A DNA stretch of 60,000 nucleotides from Symsagittifera roscoffensis (taxonomy: Eukaryota; Xenacoelomorpha; Acoela; Convolutidae), in contig NC_087066.1 of the NCBI RefSeq assembly GCF_963678635.1, positions 38,573,755-38,633,754 of the forward strand. The letters are read 5' to 3'. The notes below the pieces were generated by a model. It was not told the origin of the DNA. It ran no database searches and saw only the letters and a list, made by a program, of their open reading frames with translations. Below, piece by piece: positions 11,576 to 22,496 of the stretch (its first letter is position 1; each line of letters starts with the position of its first letter). Made by a program: the position numbers and the translations under genes.

Positions 11576-14503
11576 GCAAGATGGTTAAATTGAGGGAGAC
11601 GCGACAGAAGACCAGGGATTACGAATGTAAAGACGGCTCTACTCTGAAACAAAAAGCAGATGATAAAATGATTAAAGTTAAAGGGGAGGATAAGTTTAAG
11701 ACTAGTAATATGATTAAAAGTATTAATATCCTTAAGGCTCGAGCAAGGGGAGGCAAGAGTTGGAAGGGTCGGACCGGGACAGAGAGATCGAATCAGTGAT
11801 GATAGTGACGACGCCCCCAAGCAAACGTATAAAGTCTCGAAAGAAGAAAGGAGAGGTAGAGGAGTTGAGCAGCCCGTCGGTGGATGCTGTTTCTGAGAAG
11901 AGCTTGAGGGAGACTGCCCCCATGATCCTAGCGCGGTGGAAGTTTGCAGCCTACAAGAGTAGCTCTGAACCAAGGAGGCTAGCCGAAGTAGTGAAAGAGA
12001 TAGAGGTCTCGAGATGACTGGTGACGGAAGAAGATTTCAAACGTCAGAAGGCAGGCTCGAAAAAGGGTTCGACGAATGGAGAAACATGGGAAGTGGATGT
12101 TGGCAAAGAATGGATCTCGAGCGAATATCAGGCTATGGGCAAACAAGTGACCAACGACCCTCTTGAGAAGAATGCGACAAGGAATACGGCTCGACCTTGG
12201 TGGGTGGCCCTAGAGACGATAAAGGAATTGGAGGACTGTCTGAAGAAGCTCGATCATGGGGTGTCCCGCAAGCGTCGCAATTGGACTACTCAACAAAAAG
12301 CCGAGGTCAACAAATTAGAATTGGGAAGTCAGCATGATAAGTAATGATTAAATGAGCGGAGATGATTGGGCGGACACTGCCACGCCACCTCTGACCTCAT
12401 CCCCTTGGAAAAACCTGGATTTACCATTGACAAGTGAGACATCCAACTTAGGGATGATACTCTTGAGTACAGAAGAGAGCAAGAAAAACACGTTTGAGGG
12501 GAACAAGAGCATGTTTCTAGGGACTCTGGATGAGAAGGCTTGGCGGGAATTCTTGAGTGAATTTAATCAAGAGACAAAGAGTGAGACCACGCTAGATAAC
12601 TTCAAGGAAGAACTGTGGAACACGGTGGTCAAGTTGGAAAAAAAAGAAAGGAGTTGCTGAGCAAGATGGTTAAATTGAGGGAGACGCGACAGAAGACCAG
12701 GGATTACGAATGTAAAGACGGCTCTACTCTGAAACAAAAAGCAGATGATAAAATGATTAAAGTTAAAGGGGAGGATAAGTTTAAGACTAGTAATATGATT
12801 AAAAGTATTGATATCCTTAAGGCTCGAGCAAGGGGAGGCAAGAGTTGGAAGGGTCGGACCGGGACAGAGAGATCGAATCAGTGATGATAGTGACGACGCC
12901 CCCAAGCAAACGTATAAAGTCTCGAAAGAAGAAAGGAGAGGTAGAGGAGTTGAGCAGCCCGTCGGTGGATGCTGTTTCTGAGAAGAGCTTGAGGGAGACT
13001 GCCCCCATGATCCTAGCGCGGTGGAAGTTTGCAGCCTACAAGAGTAGCTCTGAACCAAGGAGGCTAGCCGAAGTAGTGAAAGAGATAGATGTCTCGAGAT
13101 GACTGGTGACGGAAGAAGATTTCAAACGTCAGAAGGCAGGCTCGAAAAAGGGTTCGACGAATGGAGAAACATGGGAAGTGGATGTTGGCAAAGAATGGAT
13201 CTCGAGCGAATATCAGGCTATGGGCAAACAAGTGACCAACGACCCTCTTGAGAAGAATGCGACAAGGAATACGGCTCGACCTTGGTGGGTGGCCCTAGAG
13301 ACGATAAAGGAATTGGAGGACTGTCTGAAGAAGCTCGATCATGGGGTGTCCCGCAAGCGTCGCAATTGGGCTACTCAACAAAAAGCCGAGGTCAACAAAT
13401 TAGAATTGGGAAGTCAGCATGATAAGTAATGATTAAATGAGCGGAGATGATTGGGCGGACACTGCCACGCCACCTCTGACCTCATCCCCTTGGAAAAACC
13501 TGGATTTACCATTGACAAGTGAGACATCCAACTTAGGGATGATACTCTTGAGTACAGAAGAGAGCAAGAAAAACACGTTTGAGGGGAACAAGAGCATGTT
13601 TCTAGGGACTCTGGATGAGAAGGCTTGGCGGGAATTCTTGAGTGAATTTAATCAAGAGACAAAGAGTGAGACCACGCTAGATAATTTCAAGGAAGAACTG
13701 TGGAAGACGGTCGTCAAGTTGGAAAAAAAAGAAAGGAGTTGCTGAGCAAGATGGTTAAATTGAGGGAGACGCGACAGAAGACCAGGGATTACGAATGTAA
13801 AGACGGCTCTACTCTGAAACAAAAAGCAGATGATAAAATGATTAAAGTTAAAGGGGAGGATAAGTTTAAGACTAGTAATATGATTAAAAGTATTAATATC
13901 CTTAAGGCTCGAGCAAGGGGAGGCAAGAGTTGGAAGGGTCGGACCGGGACAGAGAGATCGAATCAGTGATGATAGTGACGACGCCCCCAAGCAAACGTAT
14001 AAAGTCTCGAAAGAAGAAAGGAGAGGTAGAGGAGTTGAGCAGCCCGTCGGTGGATGCTGTTTCTGAGAAGAGCTTGAGGGAGACTGCCCCCATGATCCTA
14101 GCGCGGTGGAAGTTTGCAGCCTACAAGAGTAGCTCTGAACCAAGGAGGCTAGCCGAAGTAGTGAAAGAGATAGAGGTCTCGAGATGACTGGTGACGGAAG
14201 AAGATTTCAAACGTCAGAAGGCAGGCTCGAAAAAGGGTTCGACGAATGGAGAAACATGGGAAGTGGATGTTGGCAAAGAATGGATCTCGAGCGAATATCA
14301 GGCTATGGGCAAACAAGTGACCAACGACCCTCTTGAGAAGAATGCGACAAGGAATACGGCTCGACCTTGGTGGGTGGCCCTAGAGACGATAAAGGAATTG
14401 GAGGACTGTCTGAAGAAGCTCGATCATGGGGTGTCCCGCAAGCGTCGCAATTGGGCTACTCAACAAAAAGCCGAGGTCAACAAATTAGAATTGGGAAGTC
14501 AGC
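11269..14503. repeat. Tandem triplication, period 1085 bp
   Basis: Units are 11269-12353, 12354-13438 and 13439-14503. They are nearly identical: the visible differences are a handful of single bases (AATTTC/AACTTC near 11515 and 12600, AACACGG/AAGACGG, TTAAT/TTGAT, GAGGTC/GATGTC, GGACT/GGGCT). The first two units end in the same 20-nt filler (12334-12353, 13419-13438) that the third lacks. Every unit carries the same A8 frame break and the same internal TGA, so the amplification came after those changes, unless they are functional. An assembly artefact is possible but would not explain the unit-specific base changes. Confidence 0.95.
11530..14190 (+). pseudogene. Repeated ORF pieces inside the triplication
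   Basis: Each unit codes for the same series of pieces in three frames: SGDDWADTATPPLTSS to ERSC, then the basic stretch RKELLSKMVKLRETRQKTRD to ERSNQ, then WKGSDRDREIESVMIVTTPP to EVSR, a TGA (one change from CGA), and VTEEDFKRQKAGSKKG onward. Read across the breaks this is one basic, lysine-rich protein region without a recognised domain. In the first two units the reading ends in the filler, which has stops in all three frames. Confidence 0.6.
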
Positions 14504-15492
14504 TAATGCGGACTTGGCAGAGCTTGTTGCGGGATTACTTTGAGGAGGCGATGAGAACACATTCGTCCGCATTGCCTCTGATGGCAAATCCCTTCGTTAG
14601 AACAGCGGGACAGCTGATGTTCGCGTGGAGCCTGATGGGAATAGAATTGGAGGTATTGACTTCACGTGACAAATTGAAATTGGGCAACAAAATCCTAGAA
14701 GTCTATCAGTTGCTGGTACAACATGTCGCGAGAAGAAAAGATGCCACTTGTTTCTTGAGCTGGATATTGTCCGTAATGACTAATATTACCGTCCAAGCGT
14801 GTCATCAGAAGGCCATGGGGAGCAAAACCATGGAGAGAAGAGTCTCCACCGTCATACTGAACGTGTACCAGAGTACGGGGATCGAGAAGGAAGATGACTC
14901 GAGGCAATCCCTAGAGAACCATGGGAAACATGATGAAATACGAAGATTCCACAAGAAGAAATTTGAAGAGGGGCATGATGTGCATCGCAATTTGGCCTTG
15001 GCTGAGGATTACTCGAGACCCAATAAAAAGGGAGAATATCAGTACGTGTCTGGAGTGATGGGAATAGCGTACAACCCTTTCTTGAATTCAGAGGCCGGGA
15101 GCGCTCACGGGAATCACGAGGTGACGGAGCTGTTGAAGTTTTGGACGGAGAAGATAATCGTAACCGATTCAATGGAGAGGGAGAAACCAAGCCTAGGCCT
15201 GCTACTTGAGGCGACACCCAAGGTGATAAGCGTGCCGCGCTCGAGCAAAAGAGTGGAATTAAGGATGGAGAATGGAAATGGCATGATGACTACGAATTTG
15301 GGAACGATTTGGAAAATGCTGAGACCCTCCTGGTGTCCACATCCCCATGCGAGTTTGATTGAAAAAGTCACGGAACGAGTGAGGCTAACACCAACAAAAG
15401 ATGAGGACCTGGGAACTTTGGACGTAATACACAACTTGATCCTACCACAGAGTAAAGAGTCGGGCGAAGCAACGAGTAAGCTGGATCAGTAA
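14191..15492 (+). pseudogene. Unassigned 433-codon ORF after the triplication
   Basis: The third repeat unit reads through into unique sequence and gives a 433-codon open frame. The N-terminal third is repeated sequence (VTEEDFKRQKAGSKKG to VNKLELGSQ). The rest is mixed helical sequence such as LMRTWQSLLRDYFEEAMRTH and RRFHKKKFEEGHDVHRNLAL. It ends at a TAA followed by an A run, after which another frame continues (KKLEPVSCLDLTCGGGGH). No family was recognised. It is probably the downstream part of the same giant decayed protein. Confidence 0.5.
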
Positions 15493-17140
15493 AAAAGTTG
15501 GAACCTGTCAGCTGTCTTGACTTGACGTGCGGAGGCGGAGGGCACACCTGTGATGGACGATCACGTGTCAGAGTACAATCTTTCCAGAGAGAACACCTAG
15601 TCGCTTGGTTTGGTGACATAACAGAAAGAAAGAAGAGCGAGGTGCAGATAGCGGCTGAGTGCTATACGAACACTACAGTGAATATAGCAACGGCGCTGGG
15701 GTTCTTCTCTAGAATGTGTAGTCTGCAATCACTGGAGATGCTGGAGTCTGAACACCATTTGGTAACTGCGTTAAGCGTGGAGTCGTGGCCGGGGCGTTGC
15801 AAACCACCCATAAACATATCAGAGGGTGCAAGATTGGTCTAGAGGCGGAGATGGGATTTCCCGTGAGCGAATTTTATGGTCTGCTTGTAAAAGCAAAGTC
15901 CTTGGTGGGATCAGTAATGGCCAACCTATGTGGAAGCCATTATCCATTGCACATGGCAATGGTGGAGGTATCCAGCCAAAGGATACTAGTGGATAAGGCC
16001 TTCTCGGTACCCAAGTGCGTACGACTGGCTCGAATGTCGCATCATTCACATAGGCTGCTGAGGAAGGGCACAAAGAGATGACTTGTGTGAGATCTGGGGA
16101 GAAGAACTCTTGAGCTTAGAAGACGAAAACACGAGCGATTTTGAGAGACAGAATGCCATCGGGAAGCCGACAAATAGTGTCCCAGCGCAGGAGGAAATGA
16201 TATGACGCACGAGAAAATGGTGGAACTAGAGCCTCTGCCGGAAGCAATCTCCGCAGCATAGAGATTACACATGGGGAATGCCCATGCCATTGCTTGGCAC
16301 AGACAGTGTGGTACCCGGAGCATTCAAACCTCTGTTTAGTGTGGAATGTGGAAGAAATTCGGTCAATCGGGTTACCCGATCATCAGCAGAAGGTGACCAT
16401 TTTGGTAGTAAGTACGATGTTGGCGTTACGTTGGATCGAGGAAAATGTCACGAAATATAGGGAGTCGAAGACACCAACGACGGAATAGATATACGCTATA
16501 GATTACAGCAGGAGACTTGAGTTGTTTGAGACTGTATGCAGGGTATTCGCCAACCAATGGAAGTCAGGCACGTATGGAGCCGCATAAGGTTCTTTCCGTG
16601 GTGTCGAGCGACGCTAACATCTTGGTTATACATGGTGACGAAAGATCACATGAAGAAATATCAAAAATAATATCGACTGTTTCTGGCAGAAATAGGACCG
16701 GAAGCATTCAAGAGACCTGTGCTGACCCATCAAAATGCAATCATGACAGGTTGGAAAAGAGTCGGTAGGGTGTCTAGAGATAATACCGAAGCAAGAAGAG
16801 AATCGATACTGGAGGAGGACTTGTCGAAGAACGTGAGCTTGAGCTTGCACAATTCCTTTTGCTTGAACAGGGAATTGAAAGTGAAAGGTTTACCAAATCA
16901 GGCAATGAGGTTGCAGGAGCAGAAGGAGTGGATGCAATCCTTCGAACAATTGAAAGCATGGAAAGAGATCGTGATCAGCTCTGATGAAGCGCTGCTAAGG
17001 CAGATCATGGTGTCAATTTTCATCGGGTCTTAGCACTTCGAAGGCTAGGAATACGAAGTGAGCAGGGAGCTCAATGTGGGTTTTTTGAGTCTTGAGAGGG
17101 AAAGGAGGGGGCTCGAGTGTGAACTCGGATGAAATCCGAG
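15493..17140 (+). pseudogene. Decayed 3' end of the giant coding block
   Basis: Short frames at 15498-15842, 15785-16081, 16294-16488 and 16719-17033 overlap and read like fragments of one protein (for example MGFPVSEFYGLLVKAKSLVG, GPEAFKRPVLTHQNAIMTGW). None is recognised. Stops and frame changes are denser here than upstream. The last part, 17034-17140, is purine-rich (GAGAGGGAAAGGAGGGGGCT) and could be a polypurine tract. From about 17140 the composition changes to AT-rich DNA, the likely edge of the element. Confidence 0.45.
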
Positions 17141-18090
17141 GTCACGAAAAAGAAATTTTAACGAAACAAAGTATTGTTAATAATATGCTGTAATTATTAT
17201 ATAAATCAAAATGTTGCATGACAGTTTCCTGGTTGGATAGGACAAAAGAAATTTTAAATCATTAGCTTGCAAAGCAGGTGTTAAAAATGCAGGTGTATGC
17301 AGATTTTGGTTGCTGTTTAGCGATAGTGTGACAATTTTACATGGTTGTGAAATTTGGGGTGTAGATAAATTTAAGTCTGCTGCAAAATTCTGTAAACGGC
17401 CACTGGCACTGTATCTTGACCAGCACTCAGTATTCTGGGGACTCAATGGCAGGCAGCAACACGCGATGAGGACATCGATCTTGAGTCCGGGGAGTTTGTG
17501 CCAGTCGGTCATATTTGGAAGTTTGACCTTGAGGAATGCGAACTACGTAATTTTGGGGTGAAATGTAATTTTTCAAAAATTCGAATTGGACATGTCATGC
17601 TCAAGTTTCTCGCGACACCTGAAAATATCAGAAAAATAAGATCCGAACAACCGATTTACAATCGCGGGAAAGTGGTCAATTTAAGCAGCAGGAAATTGCT
17701 ATTCGCAATTTCCGACATCTAAATAATACGAGAGTAGAGCTGTCCTATCTTGATACAGATAACAAAGAACATCGAAATTCAGTTGGACCAGAGTGAACCT
17801 TCGGTAGAAAGGTGGACAACCGAAGTGTCCCAATGGTCCAGAACCGAAACGCCATTCTCGAGATAAAACTTGTTCGATTAGAACTTATTGAACCAAACTT
17901 AATTCCCCAATTATTCTCAAGTTGCTTACTAATGTAGTTACTTCTAATTCTCGAGTGTGCTGGTATGTGAGTACCAAATTTAATTTTGTTGAGTGTGTTT
18001 TATGATTGTTATGTTGAGGTAAGGACAGTTTTAGGTTGATCCATCTGAAATGGATCAAAGTTTCACTGTCTAATAAAAAGTAACTGTACG
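17141..18090. other. AT-rich stretch with ORF fragments
   Basis: No gene is clear. Frames at 17310-17561 and 17498-17722 read protein-like in places (HIWKFDLEECELRNFGVK). In the second frame the reading is open from about 17473 (DIDLESGEFVPVGHIW) to 17722, which could be a degraded ORF tail or chance. A small perfect stem (GGAAATTGC / GCAATTTCC) lies at about 17691-17713. Confidence 0.25.
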
Positions 18091-18099
18091 GATTGTTCC

Positions 18100-18975
18100 G
18101 ACCCTGTTTTTAACGGTGTTCGCGTATTTTTGGTGTTTTGATAACTGAGTATGGGGACGTTCTTATTTTCTAGAGTTGGGGGGTATTTTGGTAGTAGCCT
18201 TTAAGCTGTAACGGGTTTTTAGTCTCATGTCGAAAGTGAACCGAATTGGCTCCGACCGTTCGAGGTAGAAAAACACATGAGATAGTGTCCCTGACTCTTG
18301 AGCCAATAGTTATAGGGCCTATTTTTCTTTAACCTCATATGTGACCGAAGTAGGCGACTGTTACAATGCCATTATTTTGCAATTTTTCTGTTAATTTTTC
18401 ATGACTGACCTTGTCGAACGCCTTTTCGAAGTCGAGGTATAGAGCAGTCAGTGTTGGAGATTCGAAGCGGTCAAATATTTCACTGAGATATAAGATCATT
18501 TGAGTCATTGGGGATATACATTTGGTGAATCCATGTTGTTTTTTTGCAGATATTAAGTCCAATGTCTACGTATAGTTTTTCGAAAATTAATATTTCAAGA
18601 ACTTTTGAGAGGCACGCCAAGAGCGCAATGAGACGATAATTTGAAATGTCTTGTTTGTCTCCGTTTTTAAATATTGGTATAAGGATACTCAATTTCCATA
18701 AGGAAGGATAGACATGTTTATTACCAATTATGTTGAAGACGAGTGTCAGTGAAGGAGCCAAGTATTTAGCTAAACTTTTAAGAGGTAGATTTACTAGACT
18801 GTCGGAAGACTGTTACACTGGCATCCATTTAATTTGTTTCAATGTTAGCGCCCTCGTAATCAAGTTATCATAAGCGGAATTCGCTTGTTTTTAACGGCAT
18901 CCGCGTGTTTTATGCATTTAGTGACCTAGCTAGTGGGACATTCTTATTTCTAGAGTGGGGGTCTTTTGGTCTAAT
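18100..18975. repeat. Diverged direct repeats around a LINE fragment
   Basis: A segment of about 80 bp starting GTTTTTAACGGTGTTCGCG (18107-18184) recurs in diverged form as GTTTTTAACGGCATCCGCG (18890-18965). Both copies go on to TTCTTATTT(T)CTAGAGT(T)GGGG. They flank the minus-strand RT fragment. They could be direct terminal repeats of an element carrying it, or two copies of another repeat. Confidence 0.5.
18335..18775 (-). pseudogene. Non-LTR reverse transcriptase fragment
   Basis: On the minus strand the frame 18761-18480 gives PSLWKLSILIPIFKNGDKQD and SNYRLIALLACLSKVLE, the first RT blocks of LINE elements. The frame 18562-18335 gives QHGFTKC and LTALYLDFEKAFDKVSHEKL, the QxGF and catalytic block A (D of LDFEKAFD). 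The two frames overlap, so a frame change lies near 18540. The palm YxDD box and everything downstream are missing. The two LINEs at 19800-23873 look different in these blocks, so this is another family or an old relic. Confidence 0.82.
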
Positions 18976-19750
18976 TGTATTAAGACCCAGAATCGCGATA
19001 GGACTTCGATAAGGCTAAAAAATTTGCGAACGGCTTAAAGCTCGGTTTCTATGATACTTTTGACCTTCTGATTACCCTATTAAGTTATCACAAGAGCTAC
19101 CATAGGTCTGGTCTTAATGGCTTGTCGAAATTGTGCATTCTTGCTTGTTCATGAAGTCTGGCGAATTGCCCAATTACTGACAATTACGTTTGGAGCAAAT
19201 TTCAACCGTTCCACCGTTTTCATTTCCATTAGCTTCTTATTGATTGCTTTTCAGAGTCATTGCTTTTTGTTTGATTTTGTTAAAATTCTAAATCTAACAA
19301 ACGTTTTCGCACAATTTTAGTGCGTCTTCAGGTTTAAAAATTTAAGTAATATGTACAGAATGATCATAAATCATAAAAAGTGTCAAACACAATTTTCATA
19401 AAAGTAATATATCGAATTGTTTCTTAATTTTTATTATGCAATCAAATTTTAAATATACCGCCAAAATCTATTTTGAGAGTTTGTTATTTTTCTCAATTTC
19501 TTTATCCCAAATTAAGTTTTGAATTTTTTTGTCATGCTAACATGCTGAAGTTTTTAAAATGATGGGATGTTTTAAAATAAGCAATTTTGGAACTATAGCT
19601 TCAATGTTAGTTCCCTGCTTCTAAACTCGTCGCGTGTGTTGAGTCCTGGTTTGTCTTTCCAAATATGCAGCGCTTCTGACGTTTATAACTTATTGCTATT
19701 GGCCTAGTCAATGATATTCGACGGGAGTATCCGCTTTTCGGTGCTCCTCA
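18976..19750. other. AT-rich stretch, no gene seen
   Basis: AT-rich DNA with only short random frames. Nothing beyond possible LINE flanking sequence was recognised. Confidence 0.5.
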
Positions 19751-19799
19751 ACTCTAGTGGTAAGATGTCTGATCTAAGCGCGTTGTTGTACATGACATC

Positions 19800-22400
19800 T
19801 TGTACATGACATTATGCAAGGGGTATCCACAATTCACGACGACACGTGGACACTTTCGAGCAAGTGCAACCATCACCATGGGGCGACCATGGTGCAAATG
19901 GCCTCCCAGCAGACTCTCCGCAAGGAGACGAAGCCGGGCCCAACCCCCTCCTTCCAACAGGAAGAGAGGCGTTTACCCCGACCACGTTGCGGAGTTTTTG
20001 GGAGCGGAGCAGACTACGCCGGCATCTCTGCTCCGAATTCTACTTATCCGCGCCGGCATTGAAGTGAACACCGGCCTCAGAGTGAAATGCTGCACCTGCA
20101 AAAAAGCGATCAACAAACAGGGCAGCATCAAATGCGCAGGGTGCCACCAATACAGTCACATTCCCTGCACCCAGATCCGGTCTCCTAAAGACTGGACCCC
20201 TGGGTGGAACTGCAAGAACTGCACCCAGCCCGTGCCAACGCGGGCACCCGTGTATGAAGAGCCAACGAGAATGGATATTATGCAATGGAACTGCAATGGC
20301 ATTGGGAACAAAGTCACGAAGCTGGCAGCCTACATCCACTCCAAAGACGCGAAAATTGCTGCCCTGCAGGAGACAAAACTCGGGCCGAAGAGCACACCCC
20401 CGAACTCTGGATCCCAGTATACGCTAATCCGCCAAGGCAGACCAGGTGGGCGACAAAGTGGCGGGCTAGCGTTCCTGAGCCACCAAAGCGTTCTATTCAC
20501 CCGTGTTGAGCCCGCTAAGGCCAACGACGGCACGATGGAAGCCATGACCATCAAAGTGAAATTCAACAAATCAGACGTCAAACTCGTCAATTTCTACATC
20601 CCATCAAAAAACAGCTGCCCAGACAACTATACCGCGTCTATCCAACCGCTTCTGCTCTCTCACGGGATTGTCCTTGGCGATGCGAATGCCCACAACGGAT
20701 CCTGGCACTCAAGCATCCTGGACCCCAGAGGGATCTCACTGGCGACAGAAATTGCCAACTCCAACTTCGGCGTCCTCAATACAGACTCACCCACACGCCT
20801 CACCAGCGACGCGCAGGCCACTTCTCTAGACATATCTATGGCCTCCTATGAGCGCCTCACTTCTGCAAGCTGGCGGACCGAGACAACGCTGAACTCCGAC
20901 CACCTGCCGATCTTGATCGAGCTTCAAACATCCTCAATCCTCAAAAAGGCTCCCAAAAGAACTTTCACCAACATCCTCAAGGCTGACTGGAAATCCTTCG
21001 AAGCCAAGGTGGAAGCAACCTTCTCTAGGTACCTTGGTGCGAAAGACTTTTACCAGGGGAACTCCTGCTCCGCAAGGCCATTGTAGCAGCAGGCAAGCAC
21101 CACATCCCTTCTGGACGTCAGCCACTTGTCACTCCTCAGCTACCTGGTGATGTCTCCAAACAGATGAAACAGCGAGATGAAATCAGGTTGTCGAATCACC
21201 AGTCACTCAAGATCCCGGTTCTGAACAACCGGATCCAGATGATTATCAGGCAATCGAAGTCCGAGAAATGGAGACGGTTTCTGGCCACCTTCGACCACCG
21301 CACCGACTCGACGCAGCTCTGGAAAGTGATCAAAGCCGTGGACAACATGATTCAGAGTCGCAACAACCAGCCGATCAAATTCAGAAGAAAAGGAAAGAAG
21401 AAACGTACTCTGACGTCACCTCAGGACATTGCCAACAAGTTCAACAAGCAGTTCACATCCACCAGTACCCACCAGACCTCCAAAGACTACCGCGCGATCA
21501 CCAGAGTGATCCAAAAACGCTCTCTGTCAGACAGCCCGACCTTCACTGCCTCCCAAGTCAGCCTAGCTATCAAGAAAGCGTAGAGCTCCAAAGCGGCCGG
21601 CCCCATGGCATCACAATGATCCATCTGAAGCACCTAGGACCACGTGATCTCCAGTTCCTCACAGAACTCTTCAACACGTCAATTTCGAGGTCTCAGATAC
21701 CAGCCATTTGGAAGACATCGATCGTCTTGCCCCTTCTGAAGCCTGGCAAACCTGCGGATGAAAGTGCGTCCTACAGACCAATTTCCTTTTTTTGTCCAGC
21801 TGTCAAAATTCTAGAAAAGTGACTCCTTCCCACCTTGAATGAACACATGAAGCTAGCGGAGCACCAACATTGACACCTCCACAGTGAGAGCATGATCCTG
21901 CCCATCAGACGACACATCCGGATGCGCTCGGTGCAGGTGCAGCTAGCGAATCATCTGACAGTAAACCCTGGGCAACGTCTGTTGAATGCCACTACTCCCA
22001 CCAGACGACAGATGAAGGCCACATTACACTCCAGATACGAGCGTTACATCTCAGCCCTCTTAGAAGACTCAGACGACGACGACATATTCGGGCCCACAAG
22101 ATCTGTATCAGAAGACAATTACAAAAGCTTGCTCAAACAGATCCACACAAATGAAGTAGAAGTCACGATCGCCAATTTCGAAGACTCTGCATTCTTGAAC
22201 GCGCGAGTCCCGAATATAGACAAATCAGAGGAAAAACTGCCAAGAACGACGAGGAGGACACTATCGCAGCTCCGCTGTGGTTACAGCGTATTCCTAAACT
22301 CATGTCAACATAGAATAGACCCGTCATCGTCAGAACTATGCCGCCTCTGCGATTCTACAAGCCACACGACGGACCCGTCGATGCGGCCTGTTTTCTGAAA
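19800..22400 (+). pseudogene. LINE copy 1: PHD finger, endonuclease, deleted RT
   Basis: The first frame (19800-21086) has a PHD-type C4HC3 zinc finger (CCTCKKAINKQG ... CAGCHQYSHIPC ... GWNCKNC, nt 20087-20222) followed by an APE-type endonuclease (DIMQWNCNGIG, ALQETKLG, VLGDANAHNGSWHS, SLDISM, SDHLPIL). After a frame change near 21060 the linker and first RT blocks follow (KAAGPHGI, SYRPIS), with a TAG at 21581. The RT palm is gone: after about 21880 the reading jumps to the C-terminal region (LPIRRHIRMRS to SELCRLCDSTSHTT), which aligns with the end of LINE copy 2. The domain order fits jockey- or R1-like LINEs. GC-rich coding against AT-rich flanks marks it as an insertion. Inactive. Confidence 0.88.
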
Positions 22401-22496
22401 CTCCCAACAACTCACGACGACGGGGAAGAGGATGAGCGCCCCACGACGTGATGAAGGCAACAGCAACCCATTTTTTTTGGCAATAATTGAAAAGCC
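22401..22496. other. Boundary between the two LINE copies
   Basis: A short non-coding stretch with a T run (about 22471-22478) separates the end of LINE copy 1 from the start of copy 2. It may hold the 3' end of copy 1. No clear target-site duplication was seen. Confidence 0.4.

Noticed and set aside
11482-11973. 163-codon minus-strand frame repeated three times.
   Set aside because: It is the shadow of the plus-strand coding units; serine/leucine/phenylalanine-rich composition fits an antisense of lysine/glutamate-rich coding DNA.
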